The notes under the pieces were generated by a model. It made no database searches. It saw nothing but the letters and a program-made list of their open reading frames with translations, and had not been told where the DNA came from. From NCBI GenBank assembly GCA_964445525.1, contig CAYULA010000014.1:1-64000 (forward strand): 64,000 nucleotides of DNA. Direction: 5' to 3'. The position numbers were made by a program, and so were the translations under genes. Below are positions 26,910 to 35,663 of this stretch, piece by piece. Numbering within the stretch: position 1 is the stretch's first letter; each line of letters opens with the position of its first letter. The DNA comes from Penumbrarchaeum sp964445525 (GTDB taxonomy: Archaea > Thermoplasmatota > Penumbrarchaeia > Penumbrarchaeales > Penumbrarchaeaceae).

Positions 26910-28040
26910 CTATATTGTCAAATTTCCGTTTTTCATGATAATTTCTTCGAAACCTTCCCCGGTGACCGTAATCGTGGGTTCCTTTATCAATCCGTCAAGG
27001 TGGATTAGTGCTCTTGCATCGTTGTCATAATTGGCACCGATCGCTATATGGCAGGTCCCGTATACCTTTTCATCCTCCAGCATGTTTCCGATTATGGTTG
27101 CTGAGGGATTCAGGCCGATACCGAGTTCTCCCAGGTTGTTCGTGTTCTGTCTGTAATGGTCGAGCTGGTCTTGGGGTATCTTTCCTTCCTTGACGAAGTT
27201 TTCCGTGGTCTCCTTTGCTCTGGAGATGGTCTCCCTCAGCTTATCGGCTTCGTCTTTTCCGCTGATCGTGGTGACAAAGCCACCATCAACATCGCATTCG
27301 ATGGGGTTTTCTATGATTATTATGCCTTTATCCGAGGCTATGGACCCGTCGAAGACAATCTTTCCCCTGGAAGCTCCCAGTTCCGGAGAGATGAAAGTTT
27401 CTCCGGCAGGGAGGTTGCCCCCGTCTCCCGGGGAGGAGAAGTCACCGTCGTCGGTCTTTGCTTCCCTGTTGTTTATACCTATGGTGATGTCGGTTCCGGA
27501 GGGAGCCTTAATATGCACATTGTGACCCCTGTCAAGGATCTCTTTTATCTTTTTGCAATTGTTTTTGAGTTCTTCGTAATCTATGGGAACCGTCCTGATG
27601 AACATGTCCTCGGTCACCGAAGGCGACCAGAAGGATCTGGATATTTTCTCTCCGAGTAGATAGTTGAAGTAGTGATCGTAGGTATTGTCTCCCACTGTTA
27701 TTGGAGTCTTTATAGCTTCGGGATCCTTGCCGAGCTTTTCCTCGGAGATGGAGATGAGGACCTCCGGCTCTGACCTTATGGCCGAGAGTACCTCCGGTGA
27801 TGCCATATCAAGCTGAGATTTGACAGGCTGGATCATCAATACGGGATTTGACTCCAGTTCTTCGGATGCCTTGAAGAGGGCCTTGGAGATCCTCGAGACG
27901 TCTCTCGAAGGGTTCGTTATGATGAGGACCCTGTCGTCCTTCTTGATCTTCATGACATCTTTCATGGCAACCCTGGCAGCCTTCATGAGGTCTTCGGAGA
28001 GGACCTCTGAATTGTTCTCTTTCACTCTTTTTCCCTCCAT
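26910..28040 (-). CDS. M29 family aminopeptidase
   Basis: 376 residues matching the thermophilic M29 (AmpS/aminopeptidase T) metallopeptidases: APSGTDITIGI, NLPAGETFISP (first Glu ligand), ELGIGLNPSATIIGNMLEDEKVYGTCHIAIGANYD (Glu, His) and HLDGLI (His-Asp). It cleaves N-terminal residues with a two-metal site and is cytoplasmic. The first 170 or so coding bases and 50 bases of upstream sequence are duplicated at 29521-29733. Confidence 0.9.
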   Translation of the reverse strand: MEGKRVKENNSEVLSEDLMKAARVAMKDVMKIKKDDRVLIITNPSRDVSRISKALFKASEELESNPVLMIQPVKSQLDMASPEVLSAIRSEPEVLISISEEKLGKDPEAIKTPITVGDNTYDHYFNYLLGEKISRSFWSPSVTEDMFIRTVPIDYEELKNNCKKIKEILDRGHNVHIKAPSGTDITIGINNREAKTDDGDFSSPGDGGNLPAGETFISPELGASRGKIVFDGSIASDKGIIIIENPIECDVDGGFVTTISGKDEADKLRETISRAKETTENFVKEGKIPQDQLDHYRQNTNNLGELGIGLNPSATIIGNMLEDEKVYGTCHIAIGANYDNDARALIHLDGLIKEPTITVTGEGFEEIIMKNGNLTI

Positions 28041-28092
28041 TTTATTCCTTAATACAGCGTTAAGGGAAAGAAAGGTTTTCCATTTTTTGGCC
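27873..28092 (-). repeat. Source copy of the duplicated M29 5' segment
   Basis: About 220 bp covering the first 56 codons and upstream region of the M29 gene. It shares long identical stretches with 29521-29733 (for example across the codons for LMKAARVAMKDVMKIKKD), and the similarity stops abruptly at both ends. Confidence 0.85.
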
Positions 28093-28134
28093 TAAAATGG
28101 CAAGAGCTTCTATGACGGATAAAATACACAGTTT

Positions 28135-29403
28135 TCACATATCCAGAAGGAAGCTCCAAAGAGATCTTATATTGACATCACCAGGTCCTTCCTCTTCTCC
28201 TGTCCAGGTTATTATAGTTTTTTTCATATGAGGATCCGCTACGGGGAATTTTCCAAATGGTGTGAACTCCCTTTTCAGGTTATTGGGTACCAGTCTGTTG
28301 GTAACTTGAATCAGCTCCACAGGATCCTCATTTTGACATACAACAAAATCTACCTCGTAACCGTTGCTTCTCCAGTAGAAGATCTTCGCAGAAGAACTGT
28401 CCGAGGTCCTCCTCATCAGCTCCAATAGAACCGCATTCTCCATCTCTCTCCCTATCTGTTCACCGGTCATGTTAACAGCAATACCGGTGTCTGGAAGGTA
28501 TACTTTCGGTATGGAAAGATCGGATGTTTTCTCCGATCTGGAATATTTTCTGAGCAATACCGCAAATCCCGCGTCCTCCAGATGAGATAGGTACTGATAT
28601 AGCGTTTTCTTTGATCCTTCATATCTCATTGAAGTCCAGGTCCTGTGTAGTTTGTTCACCGAAAGCTCCTTTGAGTAGGAGGCAATAATATTCCTTATCA
28701 GGAACTTGAGCAAAGCCAGGTTCGAGATGCCGTACCTCTCAACTAGGTCTCGATATATTACAAGATCCAAATAATCACCATAGAATCTCTGTCGCAGGCC
28801 AGGCTCTTTTATGATCCCGGGAAAGGAACCTTTGTGCAGGTATTCCTCCAGGGCTCTTCTAATCGATATAATGTTTCTTGTACCGAGATTACTCGGGATT
28901 TTTATATCCTTGAACGAGAGGTATTCCCTGAAGGACAATGGATACAGGGCCTGTTTCAAGGATCTTCCCCTGAGTGAGGTATCTATCTCCTTTGCAAGCA
29001 GCTTCGAACTCGAACCGGTGAGAAAGATGTTGAACCTCTTCTTCTCGTACAGGGAAATGACAGCTTTCTCCCATTTTTCAATTCTCTGGGGCTCATCGAA
29101 AATGATGGTATCGGGTTCCTTTCCAAAGATCTCCTCAAATATGGAAACCGAATCAAATATATCCTTGGCAGTCCAATCTTCAAGCTGGATGTCATCGAAA
29201 TTGAGATAGAGGACCGTTTCAAGGTCCATTTCTCTGACCATGTCCAGGAAAACATATGATTTCCCAGCCCTCCTTGGTCCGTATACGACCTGAATAAATT
29301 CCCTTGTGGGTATCAATTGGATATTCCTTTTCCTGATCTCAATATTTTTGATATCCTCTCTCTTGTCGATAAGATACTTCTCCATGGAATCCCTATCAAT
29401 CAT
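28135..29403 (-). CDS. AAA+ ATPase with DUF4143
   Basis: 422 residues. Walker A GPRRAGKSYVFLDM (about 41-54), Walker B TIIFDEPQ, a sensor-type FLTGSSSKLLAKE, then RGRSLKQALYPLSFREYL and a C-terminal DUF4143 nuclease-like region ending in YEVDFVV (Asp in the restriction-endonuclease-like fold). Family members are common in archaea and in bacterial accessory regions, and their biological role is not settled. The gene is flanked by the M29 gene on one side and a truncated copy of that gene's start on the other, so it may have moved here. Confidence 0.85.
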   Translation of the reverse strand: MIDRDSMEKYLIDKREDIKNIEIRKRNIQLIPTREFIQVVYGPRRAGKSYVFLDMVREMDLETVLYLNFDDIQLEDWTAKDIFDSVSIFEEIFGKEPDTIIFDEPQRIEKWEKAVISLYEKKRFNIFLTGSSSKLLAKEIDTSLRGRSLKQALYPLSFREYLSFKDIKIPSNLGTRNIISIRRALEEYLHKGSFPGIIKEPGLRQRFYGDYLDLVIYRDLVERYGISNLALLKFLIRNIIASYSKELSVNKLHRTWTSMRYEGSKKTLYQYLSHLEDAGFAVLLRKYSRSEKTSDLSIPKVYLPDTGIAVNMTGEQIGREMENAVLLELMRRTSDSSSAKIFYWRSNGYEVDFVVCQNEDPVELIQVTNRLVPNNLKREFTPFGKFPVADPHMKKTIITWTGEEEGPGDVNIRSLWSFLLDM

Positions 29404-29442
29404 ATGTGGTTACAAAGAACTCCATATGATAAATATATTGCG

Positions 29443-29733
29443 TTACTGATGACCATATATATGAATAATATTACTTCTTGAAAAACCACAGTAAGGGGAA
29501 TCATTTATATTAAAACAAATGAAGAGTGCCTCCGAGATCATCGAAACTTCTCTCGGGGGATTGGTGATGATGAGGGCCCTCTCGTCCTTCTTGATCTTCA
29601 TGACATCTTTCATGGCAACCCTGGCAGCCTTCATGAGGTCTTCGGAGAGGACCTCCGAAATGTTCTCTTCCACTCTTTTTCCCTCCATTTTCTTCCTTGC
29701 AAAGGAAAGAAAGGTTTTCCATTTTTTGCCTGA
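29443..29733 (-). pseudogene. Truncated duplicate of the M29 aminopeptidase start
   Basis: The 81-codon frame at 29443-29688 matches the first 56 residues of the M29 enzyme (MEGKRV.EN.SEVLSEDLMKAARVAMKDVMKIKKD) with few changes, then runs into unrelated sequence (ICFNINDSPYCGF) and stops. The duplication also carries about 45 bases of upstream sequence, to 29733. None of the metal-binding part is present, so it cannot be an active peptidase. Confidence 0.85.
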
Positions 29734-29999
29734 GTGGGTGACATTAGATCTTCTGGATTATTTTGAACTGGAGAACATTTAACTGTAATTTTTCCAGGTT
29801 CCCTATGTCCGAAAAGATGAATCTTATATTACTTTGATTTAATAAAATGATTCTCTGAGAGGATATCCGAGTCTGTAGAATATGATATGTAAAGAAGTAT
29901 GGGGATTTCCATATTTCAGATTATTTTTCATACTTATTTGGAAAAAAATGTGGTCCTCGATTTCCGGAAAATGTAGTCATGAAGGTAAAATTAAAAAAA
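29734..29999. other. Intergenic stretch without a recognisable gene
   Basis: About 265 bases of AT-rich DNA between the M29 duplicate and the terminator of the next minus-strand gene. I see only short open frames with no recognisable motif, and no convincing RNA structure. The AT-rich tract at 29989-29999 belongs to the terminator. Confidence 0.5.
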
Positions 30000-30023
30000 G
30001 GGGGCTGTGAAAACACAGCCCCC
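29989..30023 (-). terminator. Strong intrinsic-type terminator
   Basis: A perfect 10-bp stem (GGGGGCTGTG / CACAGCCCCC, 30000-30023) with a 4-nt loop. On the minus strand it is followed by a T-rich run. It lies 27-50 nt past the stop of the secreted protein gene at 30050. Confidence 0.8.
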
Positions 30024-30049
30024 TGTGGTCCGGTGGAACCTCTACTTCA

Positions 30050-30976
30050 TCAGGCCCTCTTCCTCTTGACGAATCCAACCATCATAACTGCCATGATGGT
30101 GAGGGCCATTATCGCCAGAACCGGTTCATAGCCCGGTATGGAGAAACCTCGTTGACGTATATAGAGGGAATAATCCGCTATATCTGATATGTCACCCAGA
30201 CTCTCGGCCTGTGCCGATACTATTCTGAGCCTTATGACATCCACCTTGTTCTTCCACACATTCCACTCAACTGGGGTTGTCACGGAAACCGTGAGTACCT
30301 TCTCCTGCTTCTCGGGAACGGAGAACTTGTCCTGTGAGAGCTGTATGGTCCAGCCCATGTCCGCCAGTTTATCGAGATTTGTGATCTCGACCCTGAGCCT
30401 GTCTGCGGCATTGCCCTCGTTGATGAGCCTTATCTGGAATCCGAGAGAGGATCCGGGACCCACCTGCACGTAGGGCTTCTCGCATCCCACAGAGAACTGG
30501 TAGTACTGCTTTATCACAATGATGGCGGTAGCAGGATCAACGGTTCCCCCGAGTGATCCGGGGCTGTATCTCCATCTTCCGGACACCGACAGCTGTCCCT
30601 GTGTCTGCCTCGATGTCTCCACGGGGACCTGCACCGAAAGGGTGAAGCTCTGCTGCTTCTGAGCCTTGTTGAAGGTCAGGGAGGGAGGCACGGACACTGG
30701 CCATCCGCCTGCATCGGCCTGTAGGGTGACCACCAGATACTGTATGTTGGGTGACCATGGAATCTGTGCGGATACGGTTCCGGTGAATGTGACCACACCG
30801 TCCTGTCCCGGTGCCACGTAAGCTGTCTGTTTTGTCTGAGCGAGTTCGATCCTTATGGCAGGTGCACCTACTCCCTCTGCCACGTTTTCTTCCTTGGGAA
30901 GGTAAACGAACATTGATCCCATCATCAGGACCATTATCAGGAAGATGCTTACCCTGAAAGCCGATTTTCCGATCAT
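30050..30976 (-). CDS. Secreted protein with a PGF-CTERM-like C-terminal sorting signal
   Basis: 308 residues. The signal peptide (AFRVSIFLIMVLMMGSMFVYL) is followed by two beta-sandwich domains; the second (GPGSSLGFQIRLINEGNAADRLRVEITN) resembles NEW3-type alpha-galactosidase-associated modules. The C-terminus is IPGYEP, a hydrophobic helix and FVKRKRA, the tripartite layout of archaeosortase substrates (PGF-CTERM type), here with PGY. It would be cut and lipid-anchored to the outer membrane face. The ATG at 30976 has GGAGGTGG upstream, a TATA element lies at 31046-31055, and a strong terminator follows. Together these suggest high expression, perhaps as a surface-layer component. Confidence 0.75.
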   Translation of the reverse strand: MIGKSAFRVSIFLIMVLMMGSMFVYLPKEENVAEGVGAPAIRIELAQTKQTAYVAPGQDGVVTFTGTVSAQIPWSPNIQYLVVTLQADAGGWPVSVPPSLTFNKAQKQQSFTLSVQVPVETSRQTQGQLSVSGRWRYSPGSLGGTVDPATAIIVIKQYYQFSVGCEKPYVQVGPGSSLGFQIRLINEGNAADRLRVEITNLDKLADMGWTIQLSQDKFSVPEKQEKVLTVSVTTPVEWNVWKNKVDVIRLRIVSAQAESLGDISDIADYSLYIRQRGFSIPGYEPVLAIMALTIMAVMMVGFVKRKRA

Positions 30977-31045
30977 TTGGTTCCACCTCCGTGAGGCCAG
31001 TTCATTCGGAGCCGAACCTGGCCCAACGGGCCTTATATTCCGTTC

Positions 31046-31056
31046 TGGGATATAAA
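31046..31056 (-). promoter_or_regulatory. TATA box for the secreted surface protein
   Basis: On the minus strand CCTTTTATATCC, about 75 nt before the preferred ATG. This leaves a leader of about 45-50 nt that contains the GGAGGTGG ribosome site. Confidence 0.5.
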
Positions 31057-31114
31057 AGGTAAGCTGAACTAAGATGACGCCGATATATAACAATATCTGT
31101 TGATACCGTGAAAA

Positions 31115-32104
31115 TCAAGCCCTTCCCTTGTCCTGTGTCTTCCATGCCCTGGGGTAGGTGCCAGTATCCATCAGCACCCTGGAAGGGGAAGCTGCCTGAC
31201 CCTTGCCGCCTTTGATCATTTTCGATGTATCCATATCCGCCTTTCCCAGGGCGGTCAGCTCTCCTTTCATTGTCAGTATCGACACGACCTCTCCCTGTCT
31301 GATCCCGTCCTCCACCCCCGCTAATCCCGGAACACCAACGGGAGCTCCGTGGCAGACAGCATCCACTGCGGAATCCTTAAGAACAATACTCCTGAGGTGT
31401 CCCACCATCTCCTCTGCGGGTTTGACCACCTTTCTTATCAGCTCCTCATCACCGCTTTTGAAAATCTCCCACGCATCCCTGAGTTCCTGCAATGTGAAGC
31501 TGTCACCTTCCCTGATGCTTCCTGACCTTGTCCTTCTCAATTCCGTCATGTTTCCCCCCACCCCCATAACCTCTCCCATATCGTGAAGTAGAGTTCTGAC
31601 GTATGTCCCGGATTCGCACCCGATAAGCACCAGGAAATCGTTTTCCTCCGCATCCAGGACCTTCATGTAATCAATTCTTCTGGTCCTCAACCCCCTCTTC
31701 ACCGCGGACCTAACGGGAACCATCTGATATATCTCACCCGTGAAATCGGATACCAGCCTTTTCAAATCCTCCGCGTTCACACGGGAGTGAAGGTGCAAAA
31801 TCGCAATATACTCCTTTCCCCCGGCAAGGGTGGTGTCAAGCAGCTTGACCGTATCACCGAGTGCAACCGGGAGAACTCCCGTTGTGTTGGGGTCCAGTGT
31901 TCCGTGGTGTCCCGCTTTCTCTATGCCCAGTATCTCCTTGATCCAGGATACCACCTGATGGCTGGTGGGTCCTCTGGGTTTGTCAATTACAACCATTCCC
32001 TTTCTCAAAAGATCGGGGACCTTCCTTTCCCAGGGATTTGTACCGAAGCGAGGCTCCCTTGCATCGAGTACATTCATCTTCTCCGATTCCAGCGGGAGCT
32101 TCAT
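31115..32104 (-). CDS. cbf5: tRNA/rRNA pseudouridine synthase Cbf5
   Basis: 329 residues. TruB-type catalytic domain with KPRGPTSHQVVSWIK and GHHGTLDPNTTGVLPV, where the Asp (about residue 71) is the nucleophile, plus a C-terminal PUA domain (about 245-320). Cbf5 is the catalytic subunit of archaeal H/ACA ribonucleoproteins and also modifies tRNA position 55. It is the last gene of a minus-strand run. The gap to the upstream gene is 39 nt. Confidence 0.95.
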   Translation of the reverse strand: MKLPLESEKMNVLDAREPRFGTNPWERKVPDLLRKGMVVIDKPRGPTSHQVVSWIKEILGIEKAGHHGTLDPNTTGVLPVALGDTVKLLDTTLAGGKEYIAILHLHSRVNAEDLKRLVSDFTGEIYQMVPVRSAVKRGLRTRRIDYMKVLDAEENDFLVLIGCESGTYVRTLLHDMGEVMGVGGNMTELRRTRSGSIREGDSFTLQELRDAWEIFKSGDEELIRKVVKPAEEMVGHLRSIVLKDSAVDAVCHGAPVGVPGLAGVEDGIRQGEVVSILTMKGELTALGKADMDTSKMIKGGKGQAASPSRVLMDTGTYPRAWKTQDKGRA

Positions 32105-32143
32105 GATCCGTCCAAAGGTTATTTGCGTAATAAAATCATCTGT

Positions 32144-32617
32144 TCAGGAAAGATGCTTTTTCAGCTTTCTTATCATCAGATCGTTCTTTTCTCTTAGCTC
32201 CTCGAAAACAGGCAGGACCTCCTCCATCTTCCTGGAATGCTTGATTTTTTTCCTGAACTTCTTGTAATTTCCGGAAAATTTCAGGGGATCCTTCATGTAT
32301 TCATTCCTGGCTTCCCTCAAAACCTTGTGGTTTGACCTCTCTATCAGTATATTGAACAATCCCATGATCTCGGAATAGGAATCCAGAGCTTCGACGACAG
32401 GACCCGAGTAACCCTTTTCCTCCTCGCCGGATAGAATTATCTCCCCGAATAATCCCGGAACGATCCTCTCCCCCAGACCCCTGAAACATCTCTCGTTGGA
32501 TAGTTCGAATCCTCCGCCGCAACGGGAACAATGAACGATCACCTTTCCATCGGAGTATTCAATTTTTCCACTGCAGTTACCCTTGTCCTTGAACAAACGC
32601 GATCTGATATTCAACAA
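32144..32617 (-). CDS. Hypothetical protein with a possible zinc-binding segment
   Basis: 157 residues, not recognised. The N-terminal part has Cys at CSGKIEYSDGKVIVHCSRCGGGFELSNERC, which could bind one zinc, while the C-terminal half is basic and helical (KKFRKKIKHSRKMEEVLPVFEEL). The position between Cbf5 and the degenerate KaiC-like gene, all on the same strand with short gaps, suggests co-transcription. Confidence 0.65.
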   Translation of the reverse strand: MLNIRSRLFKDKGNCSGKIEYSDGKVIVHCSRCGGGFELSNERCFRGLGERIVPGLFGEIILSGEEEKGYSGPVVEALDSYSEIMGLFNILIERSNHKVLREARNEYMKDPLKFSGNYKKFRKKIKHSRKMEEVLPVFEELREKNDLMIRKLKKHLS

Positions 32618-32691
32618 GCACTCGTCCTCATGGACAAGTTTAAATTTTGCTATTTTAATATGATCCCGTTATCCTACTCGGCGGATAAATT

Positions 32692-34629
32692 CTACTCTTC
32701 TTCGAGGAGCTCGTCTATATTTCCCAGAGCCTCGTCGAGGATCTTTCTGTGATCTTTTTTCCCGATACCCAGATCCATACCCTCGGTGTCCGGATCGATC
32801 TCACTTCCGCCGGACACTGTCTTTTTCACCACTTTTTTCCTGATCGGCCGTACCCTTCTCCCGGGATCTGGACTTTTTCCGGATCCGGATCCTTCGATAT
32901 CCACATCATCCCCGCCCTGGCCTTTAGGATGCTCCTTTATCTTCCGCTTCACCTTTCTCCTGACCCTGGGTGCCGGTTTTTCTTCCTCTTCTTCGATCTC
33001 TTCCAGCTCGGGAACTCTGGCAACCAGGTTGGTCTCGTGTCCGTTGTCATCGGGTTCGATGGCCCTTTCCGGTGGGGACTCCACTGTTTCCGGAGGAAGC
33101 GGAGCGATGTCAGGTCCGTCCGGAATGATCATGTTGTCCCTTATCTGGAAAGGGAGCGGGTTTGCATCGAAGTCCACTCCGGAAAGGGATCTGATAACCA
33201 TCTCCCTGTGAAACCTGCCTTTCTCCATCTTCTTGTTGATTTCCAGCGTTCCGTCGAAGATCTCCATTATTCTCGATTCGAGCTCCTTTGACAGCGAATC
33301 CTTCTCCAGAAGGAAGAGGGATGCCATCTCGTCATCCTTGAACTTGGCTCTGAGCCTCTGGATGAAATTATATACCTGGCTGAATTCGAATATGTTGGTG
33401 GCGGGACCTATTATGTGAACGATCCCCATCTTGTTTGTAGAGTACGTGAGCTCCCTCAGACCCTTGTTGATGGCTATGCCGAGGTTTGAGAGGATTTTTG
33501 AGGATTTCAGAGCGTGTCCGTCCCTCTCCACCCCGATTATCCTCTCACCCCTCCAGCTGAACCAGTCAACTATCCTGAACCTTCCGCTTTCCTCCAGTTC
33601 ATCGGGATCGAGCCCGTTGGATTTGAGCAGCATCCTTATGGATCTCGGAGGTTCCTTGGATAGGACCATAAGGGCGGAGGATCCGTTGTTCAAACCCCGG
33701 TTCAAAAGACCGGATATGAACATGTCTCGCTCTATTCCCGATGGAGAGATCAGTAGGATGGAGGCTCCTTTCGGTATGCCCCCTCCCATCTTCTTGTCCA
33801 GAAGTTCCAGTCCTGTGGATACCTTCTTGTTCAAAGCCCCGTCGAGTATATCCTCGTAAAGATTGTATTTCGATAAAAGTTCGTCCTTTCCCTCAAAGTG
33901 GAACTGGAAAACACTGGATGCTTTTTTCACCGCTTCCTCCTTTCCCAGAAGGAAGGTTGAAAGACCCACCATGGAGTTGAAAAGAGCAGAAAGGGCGGTT
34001 CTGACATCACCGGGTGATGCCTTGGCCCACATCTCCTTGTCCAGTTTCAGGGAATTATCCCTTGTGAGCTCAACGAATTTCAGTAATTCGTATTTCTCCC
34101 TCATTATTGAGAGCTTCAGCTTGAACGCTGAAAGATCGGTATGGGTTGACAGATCCTTCAAATATTCCTGGAAAACCTTGTGGAACAGATCGAGTATCTC
34201 CTCGTGATCGGAAGATCCTCCCTTCTTTTCCATTGCCTCAATCAGACTTGACCTGAAAGGCTCATGTATCTGTTCCAGAAGGTCCTGCCTGCCCCTCACA
34301 TCATCCGATAGCCTGATCATCTCCTCTTTCATTGAGGAGGAGATTATATCCCTTGCAAGCTCCTCTCCTATCAAAGATGAGATGAAGTCCAGTGCCTTCC
34401 TGAGAAATGCGGAAAGTGCTTCAAGTGATTCAAGGGAATCGGAAAGATTGTTTACAACCTTGCCCTCGTCCGTGATTGTGAATTTGACTAGTTTTGGATT
34501 TTCCACCCTTGCCCTCTCGAGTATTATTCTGAAGGTTGAAACCTCCAGTCTGAACTGACCTATCTCCGGCGATGTCATCTTGCCGATGAAGCTCTCCAGG
34601 AGCTTTCCGTAGATCAGAACATCATTCAT
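32692..34629 (-). CDS. KaiC-like protein with degenerate Walker A and an extended tail
   Basis: 645 residues. A helical N-terminal region (about 1-270) leads to a KaiC/RecA-type domain starting STGLELLDKKMGGGIPKGASILLISPSG. At the Walker A position it reads SPSGIERDMF with no GKT/S, so ATP turnover is improbable. The last 150 residues are low complexity, with an acidic stretch followed by basic clusters (RVRRKVKRKIKEH) and a short acidic C-terminal helix. It lies 13 nt after the intact KaiC-like gene, so the pair may form a heteromer in which this member is regulatory. That is an inference. Confidence 0.7.
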   Translation of the reverse strand: MNDVLIYGKLLESFIGKMTSPEIGQFRLEVSTFRIILERARVENPKLVKFTITDEGKVVNNLSDSLESLEALSAFLRKALDFISSLIGEELARDIISSSMKEEMIRLSDDVRGRQDLLEQIHEPFRSSLIEAMEKKGGSSDHEEILDLFHKVFQEYLKDLSTHTDLSAFKLKLSIMREKYELLKFVELTRDNSLKLDKEMWAKASPGDVRTALSALFNSMVGLSTFLLGKEEAVKKASSVFQFHFEGKDELLSKYNLYEDILDGALNKKVSTGLELLDKKMGGGIPKGASILLISPSGIERDMFISGLLNRGLNNGSSALMVLSKEPPRSIRMLLKSNGLDPDELEESGRFRIVDWFSWRGERIIGVERDGHALKSSKILSNLGIAINKGLRELTYSTNKMGIVHIIGPATNIFEFSQVYNFIQRLRAKFKDDEMASLFLLEKDSLSKELESRIMEIFDGTLEINKKMEKGRFHREMVIRSLSGVDFDANPLPFQIRDNMIIPDGPDIAPLPPETVESPPERAIEPDDNGHETNLVARVPELEEIEEEEEKPAPRVRRKVKRKIKEHPKGQGGDDVDIEGSGSGKSPDPGRRVRPIRKKVVKKTVSGGSEIDPDTEGMDLGIGKKDHRKILDEALGNIDELLEEE

Positions 34630-34642
34630 TTCGTCTCACCGA

Positions 34643-35365
34643 TCAACCTATGACCTCGTCAGGGGACACCTCTATTCCATTATCCATGATGAGGAAAGGG
34701 TGTTTAAGGGGATCATGTTTGGTGAACCTCATCTTCTTGACGGTCAGCGTTCTTCTGTATTCTCCTGCAGTTGACTCGTAATCCATCTTGATGAGGGAAT
34801 CGGCTATGAACTCCTCTATTCCATACCTGGAATCGTTACCTCCGGTCACCTCTGAGATGATCACGGAGGTGATTCCGGATTCTTTTAAAAATCTTGAAAA
34901 CTTGAAGAGCTCCCTTCTCATCAGCTCATTGGATTTGTAGTAGACGCCGACCGCAGTGACGGAATCCAGAACAAGCCTCTTGGCCCCGCTGAAGGTGATG
35001 TGATTCTTGAGGAAATCCTGCAGGGTCTCGAAGCTGGCAAGGCCCCATTCAAGTTCCTCGGAGGAAGAGCATTCTATTCTCATCTTTCCAAGATCGATAA
35101 GGTATGCCTTGCCCTCCTTTTCCAGGGACTCAAGATCCATTCCGTAGGATCTGGCCGCTCTCAGGATCGAATCCCTGCTTTCCTCCAGAGTGAGGTATAT
35201 GCTGGGTTCATCTTCAATCAATGCACCGTTGTGGACGTAATGTATGCCGAATAGCGATTTGGCACTGCCCGGAGGTCCTGTGATGAGATTGATTGTCCCG
35301 TCCGGGAAACCGGATCCGATCAATTCGTCCATGCCCGGTATGTGGGTGGCCTTTCTGTTATTCAT
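34643..35365 (-). CDS. KaiC-like RecA-superfamily ATPase
   Basis: About 240 residues. IPGMDELIGSGFPDGTINLITGPPGSAKSLFGIHYV gives the KaiC entry and Walker A (GPPGSAKS); LTLEESRDSILRAA, RLVLDSVTAVGVYYK (Walker B) and TSVIISEV follow. Single-domain KaiC-like ATPases in archaea are linked to signalling and to archaellum control, and the partner here is unknown. The ATG at 35365 has AGGAGG upstream and overlaps the end of the preceding small gene by 8 nt. Confidence 0.85.
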   Translation of the reverse strand: MNNRKATHIPGMDELIGSGFPDGTINLITGPPGSAKSLFGIHYVHNGALIEDEPSIYLTLEESRDSILRAARSYGMDLESLEKEGKAYLIDLGKMRIECSSSEELEWGLASFETLQDFLKNHITFSGAKRLVLDSVTAVGVYYKSNELMRRELFKFSRFLKESGITSVIISEVTGGNDSRYGIEEFIADSLIKMDYESTAGEYRRTLTVKKMRFTKHDPLKHPFLIMDNGIEVSPDEVIG

Positions 35366-35663
35366 TCTCTGTTTCCTCCTTGTAGTGATCTTCAATGATC
35401 TCCCCGTAGACAGATCTTATTTCCTCCGTCTTTCCGCTGCCGATGAGGAGAGAGGCTTCCTCGAGTATGGAATCGGATACCATCAAGGCGGAATCCTCTG
35501 TCAATACACTGCTTCCCTGGGATATTTTCTCGTACTGCCTTTGAACGATAAATCTTGAAAGAACCCCGATGTAAGCGGAAAGGACCTTCTCGAAATCCTT
35601 CAAGATGGGATGGGGAATTCTGTCGATCTCTCCCGAGTTGATCTCCTGGGCGACAATGCTCAT
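35358..35663 (-). CDS. Small helical hypothetical protein of the KaiC-like operon
   Basis: 101 residues, acidic and predicted mostly helical, with no recognised motif. It overlaps both neighbours by a few bases (stop inside the KaiC-like leader, start overlapping the winged-helix gene by 4 nt), so translation of the three is coupled. Confidence 0.65.
   Translation of the reverse strand: MSIVAQEINSGEIDRIPHPILKDFEKVLSAYIGVLSRFIVQRQYEKISQGSSVLTEDSALMVSDSILEEASLLIGSGKTEEIRSVYGEIIEDHYKEETENE

Noticed and set aside
28135..29403. A transposon carrying the DUF4143 ATPase
   Set aside because: No transposase, terminal inverted repeats or short target duplications are visible. Only the partial M29 duplication supports movement.
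29443..29688. A functional 81-residue peptidase-like gene
   Set aside because: It carries only the first 56 residues of the M29 enzyme and none of the metal ligands, so it is treated as a truncated duplicate.
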